A program made the translations under genes and the position numbers. The notes beneath the pieces are model-generated. The model was not told where the DNA came from. It was given only the letters and a program-made list of their open reading frames with translations, and searched no databases. Source: Adiantum capillus-veneris (Eukaryota; Streptophyta; Polypodiopsida; Polypodiales; Pteridaceae). Taken from it: 64,000 bases of DNA. Of this stretch, positions 1 through 12,800 are shown piece after piece (positions within the stretch are counted from its first letter, which is position 1; every line of letters starts with the position of its first letter). The DNA lies in assembly GCA_014529385.2 (NCBI GenBank), contig CM043947.1:97186036-97250035 (forward strand), written 5' to 3'.

Positions 1-544
1 AGCTTCTATCCACCTAGTCATGTAGTCTATAGCCACCAAGATATACAATTTTCCATTTTTAGTCCTGGGCAATGGACCCATAGCATCAATGCCCCATTTT
101 TCAAATGGACCATTTGCAAGGACTAACTGACGTGGACCATGCAACAAACGCTTGTTTCCATTAATCTGACAATTGTGGCAGCTTTTACACCAATGTTGAA
201 CATCAATGTGCAAGCTTGGCCAAACATCCGGCAAGCATAATCTTTTTTGTAGTGAGTTCCTGTGCAAAATGACCACCACACGCTTCCTCATGCAAACCTT
301 CAAGAATGGCTAGAATCTCCTTGGTTGTTGGTATTCTCCTACAAACTTGATCTTTTCCCCTTTGGTAAAGGGCACCTTCCAAAAAGAAATATGAACACGC
401 CTTTTTAATGAGCCTCCGCTTTTGAGCCTTTGTGAAGCCCTCTGGAAACTCACCCTCTAAAATGTAGCTCACAATGGGAGCCAATGACTCCATCCCCTGG
501 TACCTTGGTTGCTTTATCACTGTTGCTGCCATGATGACCTGCAC
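1..544 (-). pseudogene. Tat-like Ty3/gypsy integrase, N-terminal part (window edge)
   Basis: Integrase joins retroelement cDNA to the host genome. Read leftwards, the zinc-binding HHCC region is visible: a histidine pair in LHEEACGGHF, then WPSLHIDVQHWCKSCHNCQ carrying the two Cys of the knuckle. It is followed by the first catalytic Asp in FEKWGIDAMGPLP and the core strand YILVAIDYMTRWIE, where the window ends. The reading frame changes by one base near 225-235, between the histidine half and WPSLHIDV. The second catalytic Asp and the Glu lie outside the window. It follows directly after the extra RNase H of the same element, the order expected for Tat-type pol. It is a decayed copy. Confidence 0.85.
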
Positions 545-915
545 TTCACTCTCAACACATGCAACTGCTTTTTGTGCAAGTAAATCTGCATCTTCTTTTG
601 TTTCCTAGGGATATGATATAGTTGCACTTCTTCAAATTTATTAAACATCCTACGAATGGCATGAACTTTTGTCCTTAGGTTTTCATTCTTGCATGCCCCA
701 ATGCCTAAAATCTGCTTCACAATGAGAAGTGCATCTCCCTTTACCATGAGACGTCGTATACCTTGGCCAATGCACATCTTTAAACCATGAAGTAGTGTGT
801 CGTATTCTGCTTCATTGTTGCTAGTTGAACCTGGTAGATTGACCTTCTCTTTCATGACCACCTCTCCACTTGGGTTGAGCAACACTAGCCCTCCCCCTAC
901 TTTTCCTATGGCTCT
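517..915 (-). pseudogene. additional (archaeal-like) RNase H domain of a Tat-type element
   Basis: A second RNase H lies between the normal RT-RNase H block and the integrase. Visible signatures are FFDGAF at the end of the upstream frame (first acidic residue), then LLNPSGEVV, the STSNNEAEYDTLLHGLK block with its catalytic Glu, and VKGDALLIVKQI with the next Asp. In plant Ty3/gypsy elements a second RNase H of this type marks the Tat lineage (known family knowledge). The frame breaks between FFDGAF and LLNPSG near 890-916, so the domain is not translatable as a unit here. The final acidic position is not clearly seen. Confidence 0.75.
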
Positions 916-2178
916 TCAAAAAGCTCCATCAAAGAACAAGGTAAAAGCATTAGGAATACTTTTAGGTGGTGGCAATGGTAGGGTCTTTACTTCAGGCACC
1001 TTTATTTCCTTCTCATGTACCTTATAAGTGAGAATCCCTGCCAGTTGTGCACGCACACTATCTTCTACCTTAAAAGAGTATTGAAACTCTTGCAACTCCA
1101 TAATCCACTTTGAGATCCTACTACTAAGATTCATTTGAGATGACACCCAAGGGAACAAATTTCCTGCAGCAGTGAGAATTACAAAAGCTTTTGGTAGCAA
1201 GTAGGATCTAAACTTTCTCACTGCAAACATGAGAGAAAGAATCATGAGTTCTGCCTCCATGTAGCTTCTCTCTAAAGCATTCATGACCCTACTAGCAAAG
1301 TAGATGGGTCGCATCCTGGTACTATGGGGATCTTGTTGTAATAAAACTGCACCAATCATTTCCTTCCCAACAGTAGAGCTAACAAAGAATGTGTACTCCC
1401 AACAAGGAGGCATGAGTGTTGGTAGCTCTGATAGAATGACTTTAATATTACAAAAATACTCTTCAAGATCATCATACCATGCAAATTCTACTTGTTGTGT
1501 CAACTTTTGCAAAGGGTGAAGTAACTCCGAGGCTAAGTGAATGAAGCGTGACATATACTTCACCTTTTGAATGAATGAGATGACCTCTTTAAGACTCTTT
1601 GGTGATGGTAGCTCAATGAGATCTTTTGCCTTTGTTGGATCCACCTCAATACCTTTATAGGAAACCTTGTGACCAAGCAAGATCACTTCACCCTCACCTA
1701 TGTGGCACCTGTCGGGGTTGAGTTGACCTCCCATGTCGTAAAGTTTTTTTAAACCTTCTTCTACCTTTTGGAGATGCAATGATTTTGAGCTATAAATGCA
1801 GAAATCATCAATGAACACCCTGATTGACTTTCCAAAGAATGCTTGAAACACCATGTTCATGAAACGTTGGAAAGTTGCAGGAGCATTTGTTAGGCCAAAT
1901 GGCATAACTCTAAAAGCATAACAACCCCAAGGAGTGATGAAGGTTGTTTTTAATTGGTCCTCTAAAGCAATCCCTATTTGAAAGTAGCCTGATTAGCCAT
2001 CACACACAGTGTACTTCTCATGACCAGCTACCTCATTCAGTATCTCATCCTGAAATGGGAGGGGAAAGTGATATCTTTTTGTTGCCTCATTAAGCGAACG
2101 GTAATCCACACACACCCTCCACTTGCCGTTTTTCTTAGGAGTGACAACAACGGGAGAGACCCACTTTGAATTCTCCAC
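916..2178 (-). pseudogene. Ty3/gypsy reverse transcriptase and RNase H
   Basis: RT and RNase H copy the element RNA into DNA. Motifs in order: SKWVSPVVVTPKKNGKWR and CVDYRSLNEAT (fingers), VMPFGLTNAPATFQRFM, the catalytic box as VFIDDFCIYS (FIDD in place of YIDD), LLGHKVSYKGIEVDP, then the RNase H connection MRPIYFASRVMNALERSY with Glu-containing MEAELMILSL. An in-frame TAA at about 1991-1993 splits the frame inside DG[stop]SGYFQI, where related proteins have an aromatic residue. The two parts are otherwise in the same frame. Neighbours on both sides belong to the same element. Confidence 0.9.
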
Positions 2179-3362
2179 TAGATAAATGAAACCTGCGCTA
2201 CAAGCTTTCTTACCTCCTTGAGTAGAGCCTGCTCCTTGATGACTCCTAGCCTTCGTAGCTTTTGAGCCTTAGGTATGGCCTCTGGCTTCAACTCAATCTT
2301 GTGATGAACAACATCTACTCCACTCACATCGGTGTAGTCTTTAGCAAAAAGCCTAGGAAATTTCCTTAGCACACATTTGAACTCCTCTCTTTCGTTCTTT
2401 GTAAGTGTTGTAGACAACATTCCTTCATCTTGCACATTTTGGTTCTCTTGAGTATCTACCTCTTCCAAACCTTGACAAGAGGTTTCCTGGTTATTTGGCT
2501 TAAACCTTACCCCCATGACCTCAATGGAAGACTCCTCTTCAGTAATTATGCCGCTACTTTCTTCTTCTGAAGTGTTATCGGTCCAATCTTCTTCCGTCTC
2601 ACTTTGAGATGATTCTTCATGGAGCTCCTCTTGGCGTTGCTCCTTCATGTCAAAGACAACCTTCTTATGATTGTCATTCCTGCAAATTAGCTTTCCACTC
2701 TCCCAATCCTGCAAAGCTTGCATTTTCATTAGCCATGGTCTTCCTAGGATAAATGGGTAACCATTTCCTTTGGTAGACATGACATAGAAATCCACTGCCT
2801 TCTTAATGCCAAAGGCCTCTACAAAAACATTTTTACAAATGCCTACACACCTAGCTTTGCTATTGTTTTCCATCTTCACTTTGATTTCAGGTGTCTCATG
2901 GATGTGCATGCCTAGTCTTTGCATGAGTCCCTCTGTCATGATGCAAATTTGTGCACCCCCATCCACTAGACCTTTCCTAACCAATCTTCCTTTGATGTAA
3001 CAATCTAGCACAGGTGTAATATCCTCATTTATTTCAGCATGTACAATTTTTACAACAGGCACACTCTCTTTTACCTTTCTCCTAGTGCTAACTACCTTTG
3101 TTAAATCCCTTCTAACTTGTGGACATAATGCAAGGAATTGAGGCCATGAAATATCAGGACCCTTACCTCGCATGTCTTCCAACAGGTTGTATGGAGCAAT
3201 ACCATGTCCAAGAGGGAAGTCTTGGAGATTGATACGAGGCCGGGTCCTCTTGGCTTCCTTGGTTTCCTTTGCTTTCTTTCCTCGTCCATGGTCACTTTGT
3301 GATGTTACTCCTTCCTTTTCCTTACCTTTTCCTCGGCCACGCTTAATGCCATTTTCTTCCAT
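2178..3362 (-). pseudogene. Ty3/gypsy aspartic protease region and gag-pol linker
   Basis: The retroelement protease matures Gag-Pol. The first half is lysine-rich and low in complexity. The middle carries the active-site region GLVDGGAQICIMTEGLMQRLG (DGGA form of the D-S/T-G-A box) and the second conserved part PFILGRPWLMKM. Acidic, Glu/Ser-rich sequence follows, then HHKIELKPEAIPKAQKLRR, the run-in to RT. A single-base frame change near 2195-2205 separates it from the RT frame: the shifted frame reads SAGFIYLVENSKW directly into the RT fingers. Confidence 0.8.
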
Positions 3363-3363
3363 G

Positions 3364-3719
3364 TCAACCTGAATTTTTCACCTCTACCACATGCACATTT
3401 GGATCTGGCAAAGGTGGAACTCCTTCTACCCCTTGTGGAGGTGGTCTTGGTCCATTTGGTCTTTGTAGAAGCCTTGGTTGTTGACCAGTTCCTTCACCTA
3501 CATTCATCACTGGGTAATTCAAGTTAGGTCTCCCTGGCTCCCCACGGGGCCAAGGGCAATTATACATCCCATGTCGAGACTCACCGCAATTCCAACATTG
3601 CAAGACTCTCCTAGGTCGTGAATCTGGCTCTTCAGACTTCTTGCTTGTCCTTTTGGACCTACAGCTTGTGCAAGGTGAATTAACAGGCTGCTTAAAGATT
3701 CATTTAACTTCTCAATCAC
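3364..3719 (-). pseudogene. Gag zinc knuckle, Tat-like element
   Basis: The sequence CWNCGESRHGMYNC fits the CX2CX4HX4C nucleic-acid-binding knuckle of retroelement Gag. It is followed by a proline-rich stretch (GPRPPPQGVEGVPPLPDPN). A second frame over 3519-3719 contains upstream Gag-like sequence, so at least one frameshift lies here. The position between gag (3939-4412) and protease (2178-3362) is as expected. Confidence 0.7.
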
Positions 3720-3938
3720 TTCTACCGTTACCTCAGGAAGCTCCCTAGATGTTGATGCTTGGGACTTACCTTTGGGTCTAAGACCTTCTATTGGAACCTC
3801 CCCTCTTAAACACTTGAGTTTCTTATATTTCTCAGCAGCCCTAGTTTCAGTTGCATCAAAGGTAGCAGGTGCACCGGCCTCAACTTTTATCTTAAGGTCA
3901 GGAAAGAGTCCGGATATGAACCTCTCCTTCTTTAGAAA

Positions 3939-4412
3939 TTATGCACCATCACCAAGGTTAGGAACATTTCGTATCCATAGAGCCCAAAGACGTAGAAACT
4001 CTTGCTTGTACAAGTAGTAGTCATCTAAGTCTTTTTGCTCATGAGAAACAATGTCTTGCCATAGTTTTTGAGTGTTTTGGGGATCAAAGAAGTATCTCTT
4101 GAAATGATTCAAAACTTCTGTGTAATTCTCCTTAACTTCCTCAGGCAAAGAGTGAAACCAAGTGCTAGCATCTTTCCTAAGGACCACCTCAAACATTTCT
4201 ACACGTTCTTGATCTCTTACTATCCTCTTGATACGGCAAGACATCCTGAAATTCGCTAAAAATAATTTTGCATCCTCTCCAGGCTCTCCAAAGAAAAGAG
4301 GATATCCAGACATTTGGCGTTGGCTCTCCATTGAATTGATTTCAAAGTGATGCACGTTTTTGTTTTTATCTTTCTTTAAAAGATTTACACAATAATATTT
4401 TCTAAATTGCAA
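3939..4412 (-). pseudogene. Ty3/gypsy Gag (retrotransposon gag domain)
   Basis: Gag forms the virus-like particle. The frame carries the usual signature of the plant retrotransposon gag domain: DAKLFLANFRMSCRIKRI, ASTWFHSLPEEVKENYTEVLNHFKRYFFD, and a tail rich in LWQDIVSHEQKDLDDYYLYKQEFLRL. A start at MESQRQMSGYPLFFGEPGED (about residue 28 of the open frame) is more natural than the first Met. The frame is lost before the zinc knuckle. It is the 5'-most coding part of the minus-strand element at 1-4412. Confidence 0.8.
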
Positions 4413-4418
4413 TCTATT

Positions 4419-4868
4419 CTACAACAAAATAAAAATATTCACATCAAATGACCTATGATAATCAATAAGAGGTAGGACAGGGTTTGGTGACGCGAGAATT
4501 TCTCCTACTCTTTGGGCACCAAACATGAACACCATACGTTGTTGAAAATGGATTTTTCTACTAATTGTGATGTTTACTTTAATGTGTGGAGTGAAATGGA
4601 AGGGGAAAACCTCTATTCCTGGGCCATTGTCCATGGTCTATGCATGACCTAATTCTTAAAACAAAAAAAAAATATACACGTCCAAACTAAGGTCGTATCT
4701 AATGAATGGCAAAATAAAAGGATTCACTGAAGCGTTTATCTCAGCCAACCTAAGAGGACCTAAAATCCTGCGAATTACTCGTTGAAATTGCAACTTAGTA
4801 CTAACAATTATGTGCACCTTTTGCCTTGTAATGGGAATAAAAGGATCATACAAATTCTCGTGATTCAT
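4419..4868 (-). repeat. diverged tandem repeat upstream of the Tat-like gag
   Basis: Two adjacent minus-strand open frames (4419-4634 and 4656-4868, 71 and 70 codons) align along their length. Shared pattern: KV.I.(V/I)S.K..FQR, then R(V/L)(G/A)EI.AS.NP..LP.I.Y..S.DV.IF. The second unit reads SFDVNIFILL at its end, the first SLDVYIFFLF. They look like an old direct duplication of about 235 bp in the leader or 5' gag region of the element. The function is unknown. Confidence 0.55.
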
Positions 4869-7800
4869 GCAACCTATTTGACTATGCTAAAGGTTGATCA
4901 TACACAAAAATACACAAGCCTTTCTCAATGGGGGCACCAAAATTGAAGCGGTCCGGGGCGGGGCAACAAGAAGAGTGGCCTCTAAACACCGTTCAAGGCT
5001 CCCGTGCTGCTCAATTGGGGCTAGGGCAAGCACAATCAAAGATAACAACAACCCACATCCAAAAACCAAACAAGAAAAGGGGCACCACATAGTTGTAGAT
5101 GCCAACTAGGACGCATGCGATATCTCCTTGTAATCAAACACACAAAGGTAGGGGAATGCAAATAGCCACACACACCAAACACAAACATTCACCACGGCAG
5201 AGAGAGGTAAAGAGCACAAATCAACTTGAGCAACTCAATCTTAGCCTTAAAGACTAGATGCACACAAAGCTTGATAAGAAATAGAGAGACAACACAAAAC
5301 TTGACCTTGTTGCCAATACACAAATTGTCTTAGGGTCATGGGAGCCCTCTCACCGATCACCCTCTTACAATTGAATTTCTACGCAAACAATTCAACAAAC
5401 CCTCAAACCAACAAGCATGAAATGGCACAACAGACTTCAAGGACAATATACCTTCAAACACCTGATGAGCCAACTTATCAAGTCAATTTGGAGAGAAGAG
5501 TCGTAGTTGCAGCATACAATTGCACCCAAAACAAATAAATCTTATTTATGGACAAGAGTAGGCTACAAGTGTGATGCAGAGTATGGTATCACTCCACTCC
5601 TCTAGATGGCATCACTAACTTCAAGTTACTCCATGCACCTATGTGTAGTGATGGCATAGAGCACTCACTCTACACAGCTAGGCTTGAAGAGTGGTGTGGT
5701 ATGTGTGGAGAATGGTGTGGTGTAGTGTGATCATGTGATCATTTACAAGGGAGAGAAGGGCTCTATTTATAGGTTTTAGAAGACCCGATTAGGATTAGAC
5801 CTAATCAAGTTTATTTGAAGAAATCAAAGATTATGCAAATTTTTATTTTTTGAAATGAGGGTGGGCCTCTCTTATCCTTTGAGTCACATGGATGTGGGCT
5901 CAAGGGAAGATAATTATTGAGGATGAAAGGAGAGAGGATTGAGTGAATAATTTGGGAGTGCCTACTCTAGTAGAGGGTGCATTTTACAATAAGGTTAAGT
6001 GTTAGTAGTTAGTAATTATCACTACAAAATATTTACAAAATCATTCACCAAATGGTGAGATATATGATGAGAAAAGTTAGAGAAGGGATAAGCTTGTAAA
6101 GCAAGGTTGAAGCTTTGGAGAAGTTGACATTCACCTCTTTACAGCACCGGTAGAAGAAGCGGTCAGCATGGCGAAGTAGCGCGTGTCGATGAAGCTATGT
6201 TATCTTCAAACCTTGGAAAATTCATGATAAAAGCCTTCATTTGCAGAGGTCAACCTTGGATTTTTGCTGATTTTTTTAAGTTCTTTACAAAGCTGAAGAG
6301 AGTATGGTAATATGGACATATATGTAGAGAGAAAGGGGAGCACCTAGGGGTGTAGAAATGGAGGATGAAGGCTATGGAGGTGTGAGAGAAGTGGCAATGG
6401 TGAAGAGGGTGAATTAGGATATGGGAGTTGCAGGTTTGGGAGTGGGAAGGAAAGGGATGAGTGTGTATGAGGGTGGGAGTGTGAAAATGTAAGAGAAGAG
6501 TAAGAGGATCCTTGTGTGCATAGAGTGGGCAGACTGGGTCGCAAAAAACAATTCACCAAAATTTGTACTTATCTCCAAAAGTGCTGAAATATTTATGTAA
6601 AATAATTCAGCTCACGAGCTTCATTTTGTATGTTGACAACTTTCCCTGTTTCGGATGATACGAGGGTGCCAAAATTCGCCCAAAAAGCTGTGTATTGTGG
6701 GACTGCAGAGGTGCTTATGTGGGACCCTTTTTGGTTGAATTCTCCTTATACAACCAAAGGTGAGCCCCCCATGAGCCATGCCATGACCTAAGGAATCCAA
6801 GTGGCCCTTGCCACATGCATGGATGATGAATTTTGAACAATAAAAAACAATTGCACATGATAGACCTAGTGCTTGGATTTTTCCTAGCCCTTGTCTTTAT
6901 GAGCACATGGTGTATGGAAAAAATTATGTGCAGGACCCATGAAGGAATATCATCATAGGAGTATTTTATTTTGTTTTTGGGTGAAAGAGTAAAATATGCA
7001 AGTGAGAAAATATCTAGTGAAAGTGAGTGACAGTGTAGAAACAAATTTCGACTTCTACGAGTGTGCGGGACGAAATGTATGGGTTTATTTTGTAAAAATA
7101 AATATTATGGGGTATGTACACACTAACATAGAAATATTTCATGCCATGAAAAGATGCAAAGAGATTTAGAGAAATGCACACTTAGGTCTGATAACGCACA
7201 CCTAGGAATATGTATTTATAAATACAAAAAGTTTGGAAAAAGACCCTTTATACTTAGGTCCTTTATTTGATAAAAAATATTTACATGTAAAGAGGACCGT
7301 AATATTATTGATTTATTTTTTTTGGTCTCCTAGCCCAATGACTCGCTCAATGATTTGATTTAAAAAAATATGATTAAAAAGTAAACGCACGCACACTATT
7401 TATAATGAAAAAGCGAGCCTAGTCATTGTGCTAGGGTGTTTTTGTGGGGTGAAGTGGCTTCTTAAAATTATTTTATGAGAGCCGAAAAACGGCTATCACT
7501 ATATAATGACAAAGTAAGTAATGTAGAAGCAAAGAAAAATGTGTTGCCTTCCTTGGCACCTACGACATTGGTGCTTCTTTCTTCAGTGTTTAACATAGTC
7601 CAATAATCATGTTAAGTGCCATACTGAGTTCTATAGGTGCTATCTAATGTGTGTGGTTATGGGAGGCAATGTGAATGGTGTATGTTGTTGTGTAAATAGT
7701 GACACTTGAAGCCATTGAGATTTCTCAAGTGAATGGTTTATATACTTTACCTAATATTTGTGATATATTTTCCACCGCATATGGCAGCATCACGATCCAA

Positions 7801-8381
7801 AATCATTTCAAGGATTAAGACTTCTAGTTTATCTTCTTGGAGAGGAGAATTTACACTCATAGGATTAATAGGAAGATTGTCTATAAATGAACATGGTAGA
7901 ATTATGTGAAAATTGGCAAACATGTATTTACCAAAGATAAGGTAGTTCTAATCAATAATCATTATTTTTAATGTTTTGAAGGGTTTTCAAAGGGCCATTA
8001 AATATGGGAGAAAGTTTAACCTTTGGGCGGTTATCAATGTTCTTGCGTCTAGTTTTATCAATTCAAAGCTATAGAGATTGGTTTCCTTTAGAACAATACT
8101 AGGCCTTCTTAACCATTCTAATGCTCAACGTCTCATACTTTTTAGAATTTTGGACGGCGTCGCTATATGCATTGCACATAGTGACTGTGATAACAAAGCT
8201 CTACTATGCAAAAAAAATTGAAACTTGTTAGGATCTCATTTTGAGCTCTTGGTGGCACCAAACCCTCTTGCATCTTCCTCAAATCTGTTGAAGGTAACTC
8301 AATAACTCCCTCCCCCTCTCTTTGTCTCTCTCTTTTTGTTGTGTATCGTGCGCACAAAACATACACATAGACGTACACACT

Positions 8382-8382
<1 letters not shown>
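4869..8382. other. no gene seen; probable LTR/leader sequence, then AT-rich spacer
   Basis: About 4870-6000 is probably the leader and 5' LTR of the minus-strand Tat-like element. From there to 8382 the sequence is AT-rich with short open frames only. None shows a recognisable domain. Confidence 0.5.
5763..5772 (-). promoter_or_regulatory. candidate LTR TATA box
   Basis: On the minus strand CCTATAAATAGAGCCC is a strong plant TATA context. It lies upstream of the minus-strand gag and is followed by a CT-rich stretch. It is likely the promoter of the 5' LTR of the element at 1-4412. The LTR ends could not be fixed, because the partner LTR is outside the window. Confidence 0.4.

Positions 8383-8427
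<45 letters not shown>
8383..8427. repeat. poly-G tract, 45 nt
   Basis: An uninterrupted run of 45 G. It causes a polyproline open frame on the minus strand, which is an artefact. Confidence 0.95.
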
Positions 8428-8428
<1 letters not shown>

Positions 8429-8615
8429 CACTATGTGTAAATTGTGTATATCGCGTGCATTCAAGGACTATTTTAAAACTCTTTATCTATGAAATTTTGA
8501 TAAATAAAATACACTTTTTTCCTATTGAATCTATAAATTTTTTTCCCAATTCCGTTTTACGATGCTCTTCTGTATGTGAAAATGTGAGAAAAAATAAAAT
8601 TTAAAAATCCCTTCT

Positions 8616-9825
8616 ACCGCATTCACGTGATAGGCACATGATCACTAAGTGACTTCCCCGATCCTAGTCATATGCATACATATATACACACAGATACAAA
8701 AATGACATACATTGTGTGAATTTGTGCCCGTGCACACAAAATTTCTGCACATACAGAGATGTATACACACACATACACAAAAATCATAAAATAAAAAGAG
8801 CTTTTCTTAGTTTAAGTTGGATTTGTGAAATAAATAGTACATTTAGATGTTTAAAAAAACTCTCATATATTTAATGCATTGCTTAAGTTTGATTTTTAAC
8901 AAGATGTCACTTAAGATAAATTAGTAGTAAAGTTTTGGCAAATTGTTGTTTAGATTAAATTTTTGACTGATCAAAGTCGTTTACGTTTAGGGTTTTACAA
9001 GCTAGCAGTAAATTAGGGTTTTATACCCAATTTTGATTGGGTTTTAATTAGATTTAGTTGATTGAATACTTTTAATTTATGATTTATCATTAGTTTATGT
9101 CGGTAGTTTAAGTTCTACATAGTTTGTGCTTGTTTATGGATCTATGATACATATATATTTTATGACTAGTCTATGTAGTATGAATATATGTGTGGTATGA
9201 TACATATATATGTTTATGGATCTATGATACATATATATTTTATGACCGCACTCACGTGATAGGCACATGATCACTAAGTGACTTCCCCGATCCTAGTCAT
9301 ATGCATACATATATACACACAAATACAAAAATGACATACATTGTGTGAATTTGTGCCCGTGCACACAAAATTTCTGCACATACAGAGATGTATACACATA
9401 CATACACAAAAATCATAAAATAAAAAGAGCTTTTCTTAGTTTAAGTTGGATTTGTGAAATAAATAGTACATTTAGATGTTTAACAAAACTCTCATATATT
9501 TAATGCATTGCTTAAGTTTAATTTTTAACAAGATGTCACTTAAGATAAATTAGTAGTAAAGTTTTGGCAAATTGTTGTTTAGATTAAAGTTTTGACATAT
9601 CAATGTCGTTTACGTTTAGGGTTTTACAAGCTAGTAGTAAATTAGGGTTTTATACCCAATTTTGATCAGGTTTTAATTAGATTTAGTTGATTGAATACTT
9701 TTAATTTATGATTTATCATTAGTTTATGTCGGTAGTTTAAGTTCTACATAGTCTATGCTTGTTTATGGATCTATGATACATATATATTTTATGACTAGTC
9801 TATGTAGTATGAATATATGTGTGGT
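8616..9825. repeat. 629-bp tandem duplication
   Basis: The stretch 8616-9196 is repeated at 9245-9825 with few differences, at a fixed offset of 629. The joining 48 bp (9197-9244) repeats a shorter motif (tttatggatctatgatacat). Both copies contain alternating AT/CA-rich sequence and two TTTAGGG-like motifs. There is no coding potential. Confidence 0.9.
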
Positions 9826-12800
9826 GGTTTAAATTTAGGTTCAAGTTTTGTGTTTATATTTTGGGTTAGCAATTTTGTTTAGGTTTAAGTTTAGGTAAAC
9901 ACAGAGTAAAATGTTATGATATACGGTTAGTTTAAGTTTCGTACTCTCTAGGTATTCAAGAAGTATAGCTAGAGTGTTTGCATCACTCTCATTGTCATTG
10001 TCATGCTCTAAGAGGTTTTTAACACTTCATGTCATCTCACCAGATTCATTGTATTTTCTGAATAATACAATGTAATCCAAGGGTGGATGAACCAGATCTT
10101 ATCTGTCACTCTTATTTCTAATCTCTCAAGAGTCATCAACCGACAGGGGTCCCAAACTGAGGACTTGTCAGCACACTTTCTTCCAACCATAGGCTCTTTG
10201 GGAGTTTTTTGTTGACTTGAGGTAGGGGCCTTGACCGTAGTGATTCATCAAAGTCTTGGGTATTTTCATGGTTATGACTTCTACAGGTATTTTCATGGTT
10301 ATGACTTCTACATTTCTGGGCCTATTTAGTTAAATTCACGCTCTTATTTTTCTCATGTTTGAATATCTCGTTCAACGAAGATGCGTGATTAATTTTTTGA
10401 GGGAATGACTCAAGTGTCTTGACTCAATGATCTTTTAATTGAAGAGGAACCTTCCAAAAGGGAATTCGTTTAACTTCTCTAATAGATCATTCATGAGAGC
10501 TACTCTAGCCTCCATAGCTAGCTTGGTAGTGTAAAGACCGTTGTCCAACTTATCGATCAAGATGGAGTCAGATAAAAGTGCACAAATTAGAACCTCCTTC
10601 GACTATCCCAGGTTTGTCTTTTCGAACAATGAACTCAGGGCTACCCCACCACTTGCGCTAGCACCATTATTGGGCTTGTGCTCTCTAAGATATCCTTGGG
10701 TTGGCACTAATACTATATCCTTGAGTGAAGCCTCCTAGCACTAGATTGGTAATAGGACACTTTTATGTCCTATTAACCGAACAACTTTCTAGAATTATTA
10801 AAGAGATGCAGATTTATTTTAAAAGTTTTGTATATCCACAAAGTTGTGTTATGAGATGAAAAAAACTTGGCATTTTTTGGACTTATGGATTCCACCATTA
10901 ACCTTGTGCATACAACTGATCATTCAACCTAAATTGTGCTAAAAAAACACATTGTTTTTAGAGTTTTTTCATAATTTGCAACCATGACAATATTTGAAGT
11001 CATCTTTGTGAGATTTAAAATGCTATATAGTTAGTTATTGTCATTCTCAACAAGCATAAATGCTTAAAAGGAATAGCAAATGCCACCATTTTAAGATATA
11101 CAAGGAGTTGGCCATATTGATGTATTAACAAAATTTGCATATTTTAGATCTTTTAGTCAAGTTGGATGTAAATTTTTTGCATATTTTATTGTGCACATGG
11201 ATTCCATATCTGATCATTCTTTCTCGAGTTTTATGGCACCTAATACTCCACACAACTAAAGATGCAAGATGGGATCTTTTTTTACTTGTAGCAAAATTAT
11301 AGTCATTTTTAGATGAGAGTGTATTCTCCTAAATATAAGTGATTTGATAGGGAAAGCATTAAAATTTTGTACCCACATTCAAACTCCCTAATACATATAC
11401 AATTTGGCTATTAGCTAGTATTTTTTCAATGAAATGTAACAGATATTGTGAAAGTTGGTTTTCTTATGCGTACAAATTTATTGCTCTATAAGTGTCTCCA
11501 ACATTGTCATAGTTTGGCACATTTCAACGTCTTTGAGAGTTTCAATGGCAACATATGAAAGTCATGAAAAAAAATATTTCACGAAAACATCTTCATTATA
11601 GTAATTATGAGCATAGGTATAGAAACATCGATATTAGGGCAACAGATAGGAAAAAGGGATATTTTTCTAGCAAATTGTATTTCCAAAACAAATTTTGTGG
11701 TGTCTTTGAACCATAGATTATGGTCAAGAACTCATTGAAGATATTCGATAAAATGCTTTGATGAACTGAAAATTTTTCTAATGTTGTTAGGATTGGATTC
11801 ACTTTGCCATTTTGTTGTTTTTGTTGAAATGAATAGGTACATCCAATTTACAAGCTTTCCATGAACAAATGGTAAGGAAATTTACCCATTATTTTCTTTT
11901 CCCATATAGATTTGTTTTTCATCTTCATACTCAAGTAAGCATGAAAAGAAATGACCCGCTTAGCAAGAGTATCAAGGGTTTTTCCAAGACCCTCAGATCC
12001 ACTACTTTGTCATCTTAAACCCCGCTCCTTTGTCATCCTAAACCTCACGTCTTAGTACATCATAGATCCATCCCTTTACCATTCAAAAATAAGTTTAAAA
12101 GGCGAGTACATCCTACTTTCCCCAATTGGCTATTCTGTATGAGTTGTGGAATGGCAAGTGCATTTCAACTTCATTAATTGGCCATTAAAAAATAGAGAAA
12201 AAAATAAATATAAAAAGAGAGTTAAGAGATGGGAAGTAAGGAAACTTAGGAACTTAGAGATTAAAGAGGGGAGGAGATAAAATAGAGAGCGTTGGAAAGA
12301 GTGTCAAAGAGTAAGGGAGATAGAGATATAGAGAAAAAGTACATGTTATGAACTTGTCCTAATCTTATTGTAGAATTGGTGAGAATCTTACATTAAGTGT
12401 CAGTACAAGGGTCATAATAGACCCGACTAGGGCATGGAGGACATGCCAGATTCCTTGAAAACAATATCAATGCAAACAACAATCCACTCTCTCACTCAAG
12501 TGATCCCCAAATCAACTACTGTCAGATTCAAACCGCAAGTCAATCTCTACCATTTCATTGGCACAACGGCATCCAAGAGCAATCAAACTCATACGAACGA
12601 CTAAGAAGAATAGGATGACCAATCCTATGATCTTAGCTCTTTCAAACAACATGAGGTCATAAACTATTGGACTCAAATCCTTGTTCTGACACGTCAAAAT
12701 CATCGTCGAGATCCCTATGCCTTAGAAATGGAGAGCTATATTACGCAATATACGGTTTGTCATTTTGATACCTAAATCTCAAGATATGGCATCAAATAGC

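Noticed and set aside
8279-8464. Polyproline open frame
   Set aside because: Caused by the poly-G tract on the other strand.
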